Positions 45,550-55,019 of a DNA stretch of 64,000 nucleotides are shown piece after piece. The notes under the pieces were generated by a model. The model was not told the DNA's origin, searched no databases, and saw only the letters and a list, made by a program, of their open reading frames with translations. Positions within the stretch are counted from its first letter, which is position 1. Each line of letters starts with the position of its first letter. The DNA is from Faecalibacterium prausnitzii (GTDB lineage Bacteria; Bacillota; Clostridia; Oscillospirales; Ruminococcaceae): positions 1-64,000 of the forward strand of contig SFDE01000001.1 of assembly GCA_004558805.1 (NCBI GenBank), given 5' to 3'. The position numbers were made by a program, and so were the translations under genes.

Positions 45550-47330
45550 TTGTCCATATCCTCCATAGAAGTGTCCGGGAAGAGATAGCGTTCCCGGTAT
45601 TTGTCCAGTCGGCGGTGGAATTCTTCACTTTCCTTGGTGTCGTTGCCGCGGCGCAGGTCGTTGAGGTAGGCGTGGGTATCAAAGCTGTCCTGTGCCACCT
45701 CGATCTGAGCCACCGCCACGTTGCTGCAATGGTCGCAGATGCGTTCATAATTGGTCAGGAGATCGTCCAGCACAAAGCCGTACTCAATGGAGCAGCTGCC
45801 GGTCTGGAGCCGGGCAATATGGTGTGCCTTGATGGCGCGCACCAGCTCGTTGACCACCGCCTCCAGCGGCTCTACCTTGCCGGCAAGGTGCAGGTCTCCC
45901 TTGCGGAATGCGTCGGTGGTGCGGTTCAGGATATCCTGCACCGCATCTTCCAGCACCTGCAGTTCCTCCCGGGCATCCCGGGAGAAAGCAATGTCCTTCT
46001 GGTGCATCTCCTCGGCGGATTCCAGCAGATTTACGGAATGGTCGCTGATCCGCTCAAAATCGCTGATGGTGTGGAGAAGGGTGTTGACGCTCTGGCTGTC
46101 GGCGTGGCTCAGTTCCCGTCCCGAGAGCTTTACCAGATAGGTGCCCAGCGCATCCTCGTAGCGGTCCACCTTGCTTTCGTGCTCCCGTACCTTCTGGGCA
46201 AGCTCCTCGTTCCAGGTGTGGGTCAGGCTCATCGCCTGCACCACGCCCACCCGTGCCAGCTCTGCCATGTCGGCGGTGGCGCTGCGGGCACGCTCCACGG
46301 CAACGGCGGGGGTGTTCAGCAGACGGTCATCCAGCAGAGCGTAGCTTTCCTTTTCCGGGCTGTCTGGAATGGTAAGGACTGCCAGCTTTTCCAGCAGGGA
46401 AGCAAAGGGCAGCAGCACAGCGGTGGCAAGGATATTGAACACCGAGTGGACCACCGCAATGCCCCAAGCCTCAATGGTGGTGTCTACAAAGGCAAAGTGA
46501 CACACCGCATCCAGCCCGTAAAAACCCACCAGGAAAAGGGTCACACCGATGATGTTGAAATACAGATGGACCATAGCGGCACGGCGGGCGTTTTTGTTAG
46601 CGCCCACAGAAGAAAGCAGGGCAGTGACGCAGGTGCCGATGTTCTGACCCATGATGATGGGAATGGCGCTGCCGTAGGTAATGACGCCGGTGGCACTCAG
46701 TGCCTGCAGGATGCCCACGCTGGCACTGGAACTCTGGATGATACCGGTGACCACGGCACCCACCAGAACACCCAGCACCGGGTTGGAGAACCGGGTGAAC
46801 AGGCTGGTGAACCATGCCTCGTTCTGCAGCGGCAGCACGGCGTTGGACATGGTGGTCATACCGGTCATAAGCACCGCAAAGCCGATGAGGATGGTGCCGA
46901 CGCCTTTTTTCTTCTCACTCCTACACATATACAGCAAAATGCCGATAAATGCAAGCAGGGGACTGAAAGAAGTGGGTTTTAGCAGCTGGATCAGCACGCT
47001 GTCTCCCTGCAGACCGGAAAGGCTCAGGATCCAGCTGGTGACAGTGGTGCCCACATTGCTGCCCATGATAATGCCGATCGCCTGATGCAGCTCCATGATG
47101 CCGCTGTTGACAAAGCCCACAACCATAACGGTGGTGGCACTGGAACTCTGGATCACAGCGGTGACGCACAGACCCAGAAAGAAACCTTTAAGAGGGCTGT
47201 CGGTCAGCTTGCTCAGGATCTTCTGCAGCTGACCGCCTGCCTGCTTTTCCAGCGCCTTGCCCATAATGTCCATGCCGAACAGAAACAGGGCAAGACCGCC
47301 TAAAAGCGAAAAAACGTTGAAAATAGTCAT
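45546..47330 (-). CDS. Na+/phosphate cotransporter with C-terminal PhoU domain
   Basis: The start is set at ATG 47330 (MTIFNVFSLLGG), nine bases after GTGAGG; the longer frame would begin with the GTG inside that site. The 594-residue protein has two NptA/PiT-like repeats carrying VIQSSSATTV and IIQSSSASVG, about nine membrane helices, and a PhoU-like helical domain from about residue 350. It takes up phosphate with sodium, and the PhoU part probably sets activity or signals to the kinase. It leads the operon with phoB and phoR. Confidence 0.92.
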   Translation of the reverse strand: MTIFNVFSLLGGLALFLFGMDIMGKALEKQAGGQLQKILSKLTDSPLKGFFLGLCVTAVIQSSSATTVMVVGFVNSGIMELHQAIGIIMGSNVGTTVTSWILSLSGLQGDSVLIQLLKPTSFSPLLAFIGILLYMCRSEKKKGVGTILIGFAVLMTGMTTMSNAVLPLQNEAWFTSLFTRFSNPVLGVLVGAVVTGIIQSSSASVGILQALSATGVITYGSAIPIIMGQNIGTCVTALLSSVGANKNARRAAMVHLYFNIIGVTLFLVGFYGLDAVCHFAFVDTTIEAWGIAVVHSVFNILATAVLLPFASLLEKLAVLTIPDSPEKESYALLDDRLLNTPAVAVERARSATADMAELARVGVVQAMSLTHTWNEELAQKVREHESKVDRYEDALGTYLVKLSGRELSHADSQSVNTLLHTISDFERISDHSVNLLESAEEMHQKDIAFSRDAREELQVLEDAVQDILNRTTDAFRKGDLHLAGKVEPLEAVVNELVRAIKAHHIARLQTGSCSIEYGFVLDDLLTNYERICDHCSNVAVAQIEVAQDSFDTHAYLNDLRRGNDTKESEEFHRRLDKYRERYLFPDTSMEDMDK

Positions 47331-47387
47331 GATGGTTTTCCTCACTTTTATTTAACATGTTGCTAGCTTATTTTCTCCTGTGTAAAA

Positions 47388-47469
47388 GTATACGGATGTA
47401 ATGTAAAATCCGAAATCGAAGAAATGTAAAACTCCTGTAAAGTGCAAACCTGAGTAAAAAACTGGTAAA
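47388..47469 (-). promoter_or_regulatory. Phosphate-operon promoter with Pho-box-like repeats
   Basis: Read on the minus strand, TTTACC (47469-47464) and TTTACT (47458-47453), and then TTTACA (47441-47436) and TTTACA (47430-47425), are each spaced 11 bp start to start. This is the geometry of PhoP/PhoB boxes. A TATACT -10 box lies at 47393-47388 with no good -35, as expected for activator-dependent transcription. Confidence 0.68.
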
Positions 47470-47537
47470 ATATGGCGCAGTTTCGCTCTCTGAAAAAGGC
47501 GGCAGAAGCCGAGGCAAAAAAGATGAGGGTGAGCCGT

Positions 47538-47566
47538 TGTAATTCCGGGCGGATTTTATTATAATA
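47538..47566 (+). promoter_or_regulatory. hprK promoter
   Basis: TTGTAA (47538-47543) and TATAAT (47561-47566) are spaced 17 nt apart. Confidence 0.78.
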
Positions 47567-47635
47567 GTAAAAAGCATGGCTTTGTCCGGGGCGCTTTCCC
47601 GGGGTACAGGGCAGAAGGATACGGGAGGAACAAGG

Positions 47636-48571
47636 ATGGGCACATTCAATGTCTCGCTGAAAACGCTGACCAAGCGGGTCAGTATGGAAGTGGTCTACAC
47701 CCCCAGAGAACTGGATCAGATCAACGTGGAGATCGCCGAGGTCAATCGTCCGGGTCTGTTTCTGGCAGGATACTACGATTACTTTGACAAGCTCCGTCTG
47801 CAGATCATGGGTCTTGCAGAGATGAATTTCCTGTCCGGGCTCCCGGCAGAAAAGCGGTATGAGGCACTGGACCAGCTGTTCCGACAGCAGCCCCCGGCGG
47901 TCATCGTCTGCCGCAGCGAGGAGCTGACCCCCTTCCCGGAGATGCAGGAGCTTGCCCGCAAGCACGGGGTGGCGCTGCTGCGCTCCAACGAGACCACCTG
48001 CACCCTTATGGGCAGCCTTATCAGTGTGCTGAATCTGGAGCTTGCTCCCCGCATCACCCGCCACGGCGTGCTGGTGGAAGTCTATGGCGAGGGCATCCTG
48101 ATCCTGGGCGACAGCGGCATTGGCAAGAGCGAGCTGGCGATCGAGCTGGTAAAGCGGGGGCACCGTCTGGTGGCAGACGACGCCGTGGAGCTGCGCAAGG
48201 TCTCCAACCGGCAGATCATGGGCACTGCGCCGGAAAACATCCGGCACTTCATCGAGCTGCGGGGCATCGGCATCGTCAACGTGGCGCGGGTCTACGGTGT
48301 GGGTGCCGTCAAGGTCAGCGAAAGTCTGGATCTGGTGGTCCAGCTGGAAGCTTGGAACCCCACCAAGAACTACCAGCGCACCGGTCTGGAAAGTGAATAT
48401 TACGACATTCTGGGCGTCAGCATTCCCAGCACCAGCATCCCGGTATCTCCGGGACGGAACCTTGCGGTGGTGCTGGAAACGGCGGCGATCAATAACCGCC
48501 AGAAGAAGATGGGTTACAATGCAGCAAAGGAGCTGCTGATCCGTCTGGGTCTGGACGACAAGATGGACTGA
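47636..48571 (+). CDS. hprK: HPr kinase/phosphorylase
   Basis: The start is ATG 47636 (MGTFNVSLKTL), after GGGAGG. The 311-residue protein has Walker A GDSGIGKS at 158-165 and the HPrK signature ELRGIGIVNVARVYG near 210. It adds or removes phosphate on Ser46 of HPr and so sets carbon catabolite repression in Firmicutes. It heads hprK-murB-rapZ-whiA-dnaE. Confidence 0.97.
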   Translation: MGTFNVSLKTLTKRVSMEVVYTPRELDQINVEIAEVNRPGLFLAGYYDYFDKLRLQIMGLAEMNFLSGLPAEKRYEALDQLFRQQPPAVIVCRSEELTPFPEMQELARKHGVALLRSNETTCTLMGSLISVLNLELAPRITRHGVLVEVYGEGILILGDSGIGKSELAIELVKRGHRLVADDAVELRKVSNRQIMGTAPENIRHFIELRGIGIVNVARVYGVGAVKVSESLDLVVQLEAWNPTKNYQRTGLESEYYDILGVSIPSTSIPVSPGRNLAVVLETAAINNRQKKMGYNAAKELLIRLGLDDKMD

Positions 48572-48587
48572 AAAGGAGCGTTTTTCC

Positions 48588-49484
48588 ATGGAAGAACTCA
48601 AGCAGCAGCTGCAGCAGGCAGGCATTCCCTGCCGGGAAGCGGAATCCCTTGCCGCACACTGTACCTTTAAGATCGGCGGTCCCGCAAAGCTGTTTGTGCA
48701 GCCCCGCACCGAAGAGGAGCTTTGCAGCGCCATTGGCATCTGCAAGAGCTGCGGCGTGCGGTACTATCTGCTGGGCAATGGCAGCAACATCCTGTTTGCC
48801 GATGAGGGCTACGATGGAGCTGTCATAGACATCACTGCACTGGAGACCGGCATCGGGATCACCGGCACAGAGCTTTCTGCCGGGGCAGGGGTACGGCTTT
48901 CTGCCCTGTGCAAGGCGGCGCTGGAACAGGGTCTCACCGGGCTGGAGTTTGCCTATGGCATCCCCGGCACCGTGGGCGGTGCGGTCTACATGAACGCCGG
49001 CGCCTACGGCGGCGAGATGAAGGATGTGCTGGTACGGGTGCGCTACCTTACCGCCGAAGGCAGCATTGTAGAAGCCGCTGCCACCGAACTGGATCTGAGC
49101 TACCGTCACAGCATCTTTGAGGAGAACGGCGGCTGCATCCTCTCGGCGCATTTTGCGCTGCAGCCGGGGCAGCAGGACCAGATCCGTGCCAAAATGGAAG
49201 AACTGATGGCAAAGCGGCTGGACAAACAGCCGCTGGACAAACCCAGTGCCGGCAGCACTTTTAAGCGCCCGGCGGGAGCCTTTGCGGCAGCCCTCATCGA
49301 CCAGTGCGGTCTCCGGGGTCATCGCCACGGCGGCGCTGCCGTCAGCGACAAGCACTGCGGCTTCGTGGTGAATCTGGGCGGCGCAAGCTGTGCCGATGTG
49401 CTTGCCCTGTGTGAAGAAGTACGCACTATCGTAAAAGAAAAAACAGGTTATGACCTTGAAAAGGAGATCCGGGTAGTCCGGTAA
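48588..49484 (+). CDS. murB: UDP-N-acetylenolpyruvoylglucosamine reductase
   Basis: The 298-residue flavoenzyme has the FAD-binding YYLLGNGSNILF and the GLEFAYGIPGTVGGAVYMNAGAYGG-type segment. The catalytic serine is in AGSTFKRP. It is the shorter type II MurB typical of Firmicutes. It reduces UDP-GlcNAc-enolpyruvate to UDP-MurNAc in peptidoglycan synthesis. Confidence 0.97.
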   Translation: MEELKQQLQQAGIPCREAESLAAHCTFKIGGPAKLFVQPRTEEELCSAIGICKSCGVRYYLLGNGSNILFADEGYDGAVIDITALETGIGITGTELSAGAGVRLSALCKAALEQGLTGLEFAYGIPGTVGGAVYMNAGAYGGEMKDVLVRVRYLTAEGSIVEAAATELDLSYRHSIFEENGGCILSAHFALQPGQQDQIRAKMEELMAKRLDKQPLDKPSAGSTFKRPAGAFAAALIDQCGLRGHRHGGAAVSDKHCGFVVNLGGASCADVLALCEEVRTIVKEKTGYDLEKEIRVVR

Positions 49485-49518
49485 AGAGGTCATACCACAA
49501 AGGAGCAAGGAAGCGGAC

Positions 49519-50382
49519 ATGGAACTGTTGATCGTCAGCGGGCTTTCCGGTGCAGGAAAGTCGGTGGCTATGAATGCGCTGGAAGATATCGGTTTTTTCT
49601 GCATCGACAATGTACCTGCAGGGCTGCTGCCCAATATCACCGCATTTTCCAAGGCAGGCAATAACAATCTGGAGCGGGTGGCGTTGTCTATGGACGTCCG
49701 GGGCTGCCGCAGCCGGGAAGAGATCGAAGAGGCATTGCAGCAGCTGGACGAACAGAATACGCCCTACAAGATCCTGTTTCTGGACGCACCGGATGATGTG
49801 CTGATGCGCCGCTACAGCGAGACCCGCCGCCGTCACCCCATCAGCATTGCGGAGGGCATCTCCACCCGGGAAGCGTTCCTGAAGGAGCGCCAGATCCTGG
49901 AACCGCTGCGGGCACGGGCGGACTACCGCATCAACACGGCACTGCTGTCCACCGCCCAGAATAAAGAGCGCATCTGCGACCTCTTTCTCAAGACCGGCGG
50001 GGCAAAGGCGGCAATGCGGCTGACCATCATGTCCTTCGGCTTCAAATTCGGCATCCCCCAGGAAGCGGATCTGGTGCTGGATGTGCGCTGCCTGCCCAAC
50101 CCCTTCTATGTGCCGGAACTCAAGCACAAGACCGGGCTGGATCAGGATGTGGTGGATTTTGTCATGGGTCATCCGGAGGCACAGGAACTGCTGAAGCGCT
50201 ACGAAAACTTTTTGCAGTACGCCCTGCCCCTGTACGTCAAGGAAGGCAAGAGCCAGCTGACCATAGCGGTGGGCTGCACCGGCGGCAAGCACCGCTCCAT
50301 TACCTTTGCACGGAAGATCGCAGAATACTGCCAGTCTCTGGGCTATGACCCGGGGGTGCAGCATCGGGACGCCGTGCGCTGA
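49519..50382 (+). CDS. rapZ: RNase adapter protein RapZ (YvcJ)
   Basis: The 287-residue protein has Walker A GLSGAGKS at 8-15, a DNVPAGLLP motif and the C-terminal GCTGGKHRS phosphate-binding loop of RapZ/YvcJ. In proteobacteria it steers RNase E decay of a small RNA and binds glucosamine-6-phosphate. In Firmicutes it binds nucleotides with a less defined role. The pairing with whiA is conserved across Gram-positives. Confidence 0.96.
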   Translation: MELLIVSGLSGAGKSVAMNALEDIGFFCIDNVPAGLLPNITAFSKAGNNNLERVALSMDVRGCRSREEIEEALQQLDEQNTPYKILFLDAPDDVLMRRYSETRRRHPISIAEGISTREAFLKERQILEPLRARADYRINTALLSTAQNKERICDLFLKTGGAKAAMRLTIMSFGFKFGIPQEADLVLDVRCLPNPFYVPELKHKTGLDQDVVDFVMGHPEAQELLKRYENFLQYALPLYVKEGKSQLTIAVGCTGGKHRSITFARKIAEYCQSLGYDPGVQHRDAVR

Positions 50383-50401
50383 AAGAAACAGAGGAACCAC
50401 T

Positions 50402-51328
50402 ATGAGTTTTGCATCCCGTGCACGGGAGGAGATGGCACAGCGCAGTCTGCAAAAGGATTGCTGCGTCCGGGCAGCGGCGTATGGTCTGGCATGCTTTGCC
50501 AAATATTTTGACGCAAAGGGTCTGGTGATCCAGACCGAACAGCCCCATACGGTGCAGATGGCACAGCAGCTGTTTGCACGCTGCGGCGTGCAGGGAGAGA
50601 TCCTGCAAAAGCAGCGTCCCAGCGGAGTTTTGTATGAATTCAATATCCGTACACCGGAGCAGGTGAGGCGAATGCACGAGCTGTTTGGCACCACCGGCAG
50701 CGAGACCAGTCTGCAGATCGATCCCGGTCTCATCCGGTGCCAGACCTGCGTCAGTGCGTACATTGGCGCAGCTTTTTTGTGCAGCGGCACCATGACCGAT
50801 CCCCAGAAGGAGTACAACCTGGAGTTTCTGACTGCACGCACCAACCTTGCAAAGGACTTTGAGGCGCTGCTGGCGGAGCACGAATTTGCCCCTCACCGCA
50901 CCCGCCGCAACGGCGTGAACCTGATCTACGTAAAGACCGGGGCAAATGTGCAGCGGCTGCTGAGCTTTATGGGTGCGGTGAATGCCGCAGAGCAGATGGG
51001 CACCTTAAAGGCGTTCAAACAAGTGCGGAACCAGACCAACCGCCAGACCAACTGCGACACCGCCAACCTTGGCAAGACCGCCCGTGCCAATGCGCAGACC
51101 CTGAAAGCCATCCGCTTTCTGGAACAGCAGCACGCATTGGAGACCATGCCGGAGGTGCTGCAACAGGCGGCGGAGATGCGGATGAAGTATCCGGACCTTT
51201 CCCTTGCGGCGCTGTGCGCCTGCTTTGACCCGGCGGTGAGCAAATCCGGGCTTTCCCACCGGATGAAAAAACTGGAGGCAGCAGCAGACAGCCTGCGCAA
51301 ACGTTTGGAACAGGAGGTGACACCGTGA
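50402..51328 (+). CDS. whiA: DNA-binding protein WhiA
   Basis: The start is ATG 50402 (MSFASRAREEMAQ), 20 bp after rapZ. The 308-residue protein has an N-terminal LAGLIDADG-like domain (AYIGAAFLCSGTMTDP) and a C-terminal helix-turn-helix (SLAALCACFDPAVSKSGLSHR). It links cell division and chromosome segregation in Gram-positives. Its stop overlaps the GTG start of dnaE. Confidence 0.96.
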   Translation: MSFASRAREEMAQRSLQKDCCVRAAAYGLACFAKYFDAKGLVIQTEQPHTVQMAQQLFARCGVQGEILQKQRPSGVLYEFNIRTPEQVRRMHELFGTTGSETSLQIDPGLIRCQTCVSAYIGAAFLCSGTMTDPQKEYNLEFLTARTNLAKDFEALLAEHEFAPHRTRRNGVNLIYVKTGANVQRLLSFMGAVNAAEQMGTLKAFKQVRNQTNRQTNCDTANLGKTARANAQTLKAIRFLEQQHALETMPEVLQQAAEMRMKYPDLSLAALCACFDPAVSKSGLSHRMKKLEAAADSLRKRLEQEVTP

Positions 51329-54300
51329 GCGGGATCAGCGAAAATAACCGGCAGGGCAGGGACTTTGTCCACCTGCATATCCACACGGAGTACAGCCTTT
51401 TGGACGGTGCCTGCCGCATCGACCAGCTGATGGACCGGGTAAAGGAGTGCGGACAGACCGCCATTGCCTGCACAGACCACGGCGTCATGTACGGCTGCCT
51501 GCAGTTCTACAAGGCGGCAAAAAAGGCGGGCATCAAGCCCATCATCGGCTGCGAGGTCTATGTGGCGACCCGCACCCGCTTTGACAAGGTAAACAAGATC
51601 GATGGCAACAACCATCTGATCCTGCTGTGCAAAAACGAGACAGGTTACAAAAACCTGATCAAGATGGTCTCCGCTGCCTTTGTGGAAGGCTTTTATTCCA
51701 AGCCTCGTGTAGATAAGCAGCTGCTGGAACAGTACCACGAAGGTCTCATCTGCATGTCCGCCTGTCTTGCCGGCGAGGTGCCTCAGGCGATCCTTGCAGG
51801 AGACTATGAGCGTGCCAAGCAGACGGCACTGTGGTACCGGGACCTCTTTGGGGAGGGGAACTACTACATCGAACTGCAGGACCACGGTCTGGAAGAGGAC
51901 AACACGGTTCTGCCTCAGCTCATCAAACTGGCACGGGAGACCGGTATCCCCATGGCAGCCACCAACGACTCCCATTATCTGCGCCGGGAGGATGCCAGAA
52001 TGCAGGAAATCCTGCTCTGCATCCAGACCGGCAAGACCATTCAGGACGCAGACCGGATGGAATTTCAGACCGATGAATTCTACGTCAAGACCACCGATGA
52101 GATGTACGAGCTGTTCTCCATGGTGCCGGAGGCGTGCGAAAATACTGCAAAGATCGCAGAGCAGTGCAATTTTGATTTCGAGTTCGGGCACACCAAGATC
52201 CCGTATTACAAAGCGCCGGACGGCATGGACAATCAGGCGTATTTTGAAAAGCTCTGCTGGGAGGGTCTGGAGCGCCGCTATGGACCCAACGTGCCGCAGG
52301 CAAACCGGGACCGCCTCCAGTACGAGATCGGTGTGGTCAAATCCATGGGCTACACCAACTATTATCTTATCGTCTGGGATTATATCAACTACGCAAAAAG
52401 TCAGGGCATCCCGGTGGGACCCGGACGAGGTTCCGGCGCCGGCAGCATCGCCGCCTACAGCGTAGGCATCACAGACATTGACCCCATCCGGTACAACCTG
52501 ATCTTCGAGCGTTTTCTGAACCCGGAACGTGTCAGTATGCCGGACTTTGACGTGGACTTCTGCTACGAGCGCCGGCAGGAGGTCATTGACTACGTTAACC
52601 GGAAGTACGGTGCAGACCATGTGGCGCAGATCGTCACCTTTGGCACCATGGCAGCACGGAACGCCATCCGAGACGTGGGACGTGTCATGGGCATCCCTTA
52701 CCAGAATGTAGATACAGTTGCCAAGCTGGTACCCATGGAACTGAAAATGACCCTGAAGCGGGCGCTGGAGGTGTCCGGTGAGCTGAAAAAGCTCTACGAT
52801 ACCGACCCGCAGGTCACGGAGCTTATCGACACCGCCGCCAAGGTGGAGGGAATGCCCCGGCACGCCTCCACCCATGCAGCAGGCGTTGTGATCACGCCGG
52901 AACCCACGGATTACTATCTGCCCCTTGCCACCAACGATGGCTTGCCGGTGACCCAGTTCAACATGACCGAGATCGAGGAACTGGGACTGCTGAAGATGGA
53001 CTTTCTGGGTCTGCGGACCCTGACGGTTATCCGGGATGCAGAGATGGCGGTGCAGAAGTACCACCCGGAGTTCTCCATCCAGAAGCTGGACTACGACGAC
53101 CCGGATACCTATAAGATGCTGGGGCAGGGAGACACCGAGGGTGTGTTCCAGTTGGAATCCACCGGCATGAAACAGGTGCTGGTGGGGCTGCAGCCTCAAA
53201 ATCTGGAAGATGTCATCGCTCTTATCAGTCTGTACCGTCCCGGTCCCATGGACTCCATCCCCACCTATCTGCGCAACCGTCACGAGCCGGACAAGATCAG
53301 CTATAAGACCCCTCAGCTGGCACATATTCTGGATGTTACCAATGGCTGCATCGTCTATCAGGAACAGGTCATGCAGATCTTCCGGGAGCTGGCAGGCTTT
53401 TCCTTCGGGCAGGCAGACAACGTCCGCCGTGCCATGAGCAAAAAGAAGCACGCTGTCATGGAAGCAGAGCGGGAACACTTTGTCCATGGCTGCACCGACC
53501 CCGGGCACGAATGTCCGGGCTGTGTGGCACAGGGCATCCCGGAAAAGGTCGCCAACGAGATCTACGATGAGATGTCCAGTTTTGCTTCCTATGCGTTCAA
53601 CAAGAGTCATGCGGCGTGCTATGCCTATGTGGCATTCCAGACCGCCTACCTCAAGTGCCATTATCCCAGCCAGTTTATGGCGGCACTGCTGACCAGTGTG
53701 CTGGACAATACTGACAAGGTCATTGAATATTCCGGCGAGTGTGCCCGTCTGGGCATCCGGGTGCTGCCTCCGGACGTGAATGTTTCCGGCGGCGGCTTTA
53801 CGGCAGACGACAGCGGACAGATCCGTTTTGGTCTGAACGCCGTCAAAAACGTGGGGCGCAACCTGATCGACCGGGTGGTGGAGGAACGGAAGGAACGCCC
53901 CTACACCAGTTTGTACGATTTCTGCAAACGGATACACGGTACCGAATTGAACCGCCGTGCGGTGGAAAGCCTGATCAAGGCAGGTGCCTTTGACCACATG
54001 GGGTACAACCGCCGCAGCCTTGTGGAGGCGGTGGAGGGCATCCTGAAAAGCATCGAAACCGATACCCGCCGCAATCTGGACGGACAGCTGGACCTGTTCT
54101 CGGTGATGAGCGGGGCAGGGGACGAGCCCCAGGAGGACAGCTACGAGATCCGTCCGCTGGAAGAATACCGCCAGTCGGAGCTGCTTCAGCAGGAAAAGGA
54201 CGTCAGCGGACTCTACCTGTCCGGACATCCTCTGGATGCCTATCGCCAGCGCACAGCGCAGATCGCTTCCCACACCATCAAGGCGTTGACCGGCGAGGAC

Positions 54301-54840
54301 GCCCATGTGACAGACGGCGAAAAGGTCCGCATCGTGTGCGCCGTGGTCAAAAACCGCATGATGACCACCAAGTCCAACAGCATGATGGCATTTACCAGCG
54401 TGGAAGACCTGACCGGCACTATGGAGGTCATCGTATTCCCCCGGGTGCTGGATACCTTCCGGGACGCTCTGCAGGAAAACGCCGTAGTGGTCATTGACGG
54501 CAGAGTGTCGGTGCGGGAGGATGAGGCAGCAAAACTTCTGGCAGACAGTATCGTACCCATTGACAGCTATAACCCTGCAAAACCTCAGAATGGCAGACCG
54601 GACCCCCTGAAAACAGCTGCAAAGAAGATCTTTATCCGGCTGCCCTCCCGCAGCTGCCCCCAGTATGCCAAGGTGGTCAATCTGCTGGAGATCTTTGACG
54701 GCGATATTCCGGTGATCCTGTATCTGGAGGATACGGGGCAAAAGCTTGCTGCACCCCGGCGGCTGTACACATCGGGGCATCCGCTGCTGTTCAAAGAGCT
54801 GGACAGACTGCTGGGAACCGGCAATGTTGCAACAAAATGA
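51325..54840 (+). CDS. dnaE: DNA polymerase III alpha subunit
   Basis: The frame starts with GTG at 51325 after AGGAGGTGA and overlaps whiA by four bases. The 1171-residue protein begins with a PHP domain (FVHLHIHTEYSLLDG, CTDHGVMYG). The catalytic aspartates lie in MPDFDVDF and a GPGRGSGAGS palm segment. It ends with a helix-hairpin-helix and an OB fold (VRIVCAVVKNRMMTTK). This is the DnaE type without a PolC-style exonuclease insert. It either primes or shares replication with PolC elsewhere in the genome. Confidence 0.97.
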   Translation: MSGISENNRQGRDFVHLHIHTEYSLLDGACRIDQLMDRVKECGQTAIACTDHGVMYGCLQFYKAAKKAGIKPIIGCEVYVATRTRFDKVNKIDGNNHLILLCKNETGYKNLIKMVSAAFVEGFYSKPRVDKQLLEQYHEGLICMSACLAGEVPQAILAGDYERAKQTALWYRDLFGEGNYYIELQDHGLEEDNTVLPQLIKLARETGIPMAATNDSHYLRREDARMQEILLCIQTGKTIQDADRMEFQTDEFYVKTTDEMYELFSMVPEACENTAKIAEQCNFDFEFGHTKIPYYKAPDGMDNQAYFEKLCWEGLERRYGPNVPQANRDRLQYEIGVVKSMGYTNYYLIVWDYINYAKSQGIPVGPGRGSGAGSIAAYSVGITDIDPIRYNLIFERFLNPERVSMPDFDVDFCYERRQEVIDYVNRKYGADHVAQIVTFGTMAARNAIRDVGRVMGIPYQNVDTVAKLVPMELKMTLKRALEVSGELKKLYDTDPQVTELIDTAAKVEGMPRHASTHAAGVVITPEPTDYYLPLATNDGLPVTQFNMTEIEELGLLKMDFLGLRTLTVIRDAEMAVQKYHPEFSIQKLDYDDPDTYKMLGQGDTEGVFQLESTGMKQVLVGLQPQNLEDVIALISLYRPGPMDSIPTYLRNRHEPDKISYKTPQLAHILDVTNGCIVYQEQVMQIFRELAGFSFGQADNVRRAMSKKKHAVMEAEREHFVHGCTDPGHECPGCVAQGIPEKVANEIYDEMSSFASYAFNKSHAACYAYVAFQTAYLKCHYPSQFMAALLTSVLDNTDKVIEYSGECARLGIRVLPPDVNVSGGGFTADDSGQIRFGLNAVKNVGRNLIDRVVEERKERPYTSLYDFCKRIHGTELNRRAVESLIKAGAFDHMGYNRRSLVEAVEGILKSIETDTRRNLDGQLDLFSVMSGAGDEPQEDSYEIRPLEEYRQSELLQQEKDVSGLYLSGHPLDAYRQRTAQIASHTIKALTGEDAHVTDGEKVRIVCAVVKNRMMTTKSNSMMAFTSVEDLTGTMEVIVFPRVLDTFRDALQENAVVVIDGRVSVREDEAAKLLADSIVPIDSYNPAKPQNGRPDPLKTAAKKIFIRLPSRSCPQYAKVVNLLEIFDGDIPVILYLEDTGQKLAAPRRLYTSGHPLLFKELDRLLGTGNVATK

Positions 54841-54873
54841 CATTTCCGCGCACGAATACAAACAGAAAGGCTG

Positions 54874-54902
54874 TTTTCAAACGCTCTGGATTGTGATATA
54901 AT
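54874..54902 (+). promoter_or_regulatory. pfkA promoter
   Basis: TTTTCA (54874-54879) and TATAAT (54897-54902) are spaced 17 nt apart. A leader of about 110 nt precedes the gene. Confidence 0.7.
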
Positions 54903-55019
54903 TGTTAAAGGCTAGTCCTAACATTCCATGTTATAAAAATGCAAGACATTGAGCGGCGTTGGAGAAGAAGGGCGCAGCTCAAGGGTGAATGAAGAAACAA
55001 ATTGGAGGGAATCTCTCGT

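Noticed and set aside
50926..54861. 1311-residue minus-strand open frame opposite dnaE
   Set aside because: The dnaE product has all polymerase domains; the antisense frame has none.
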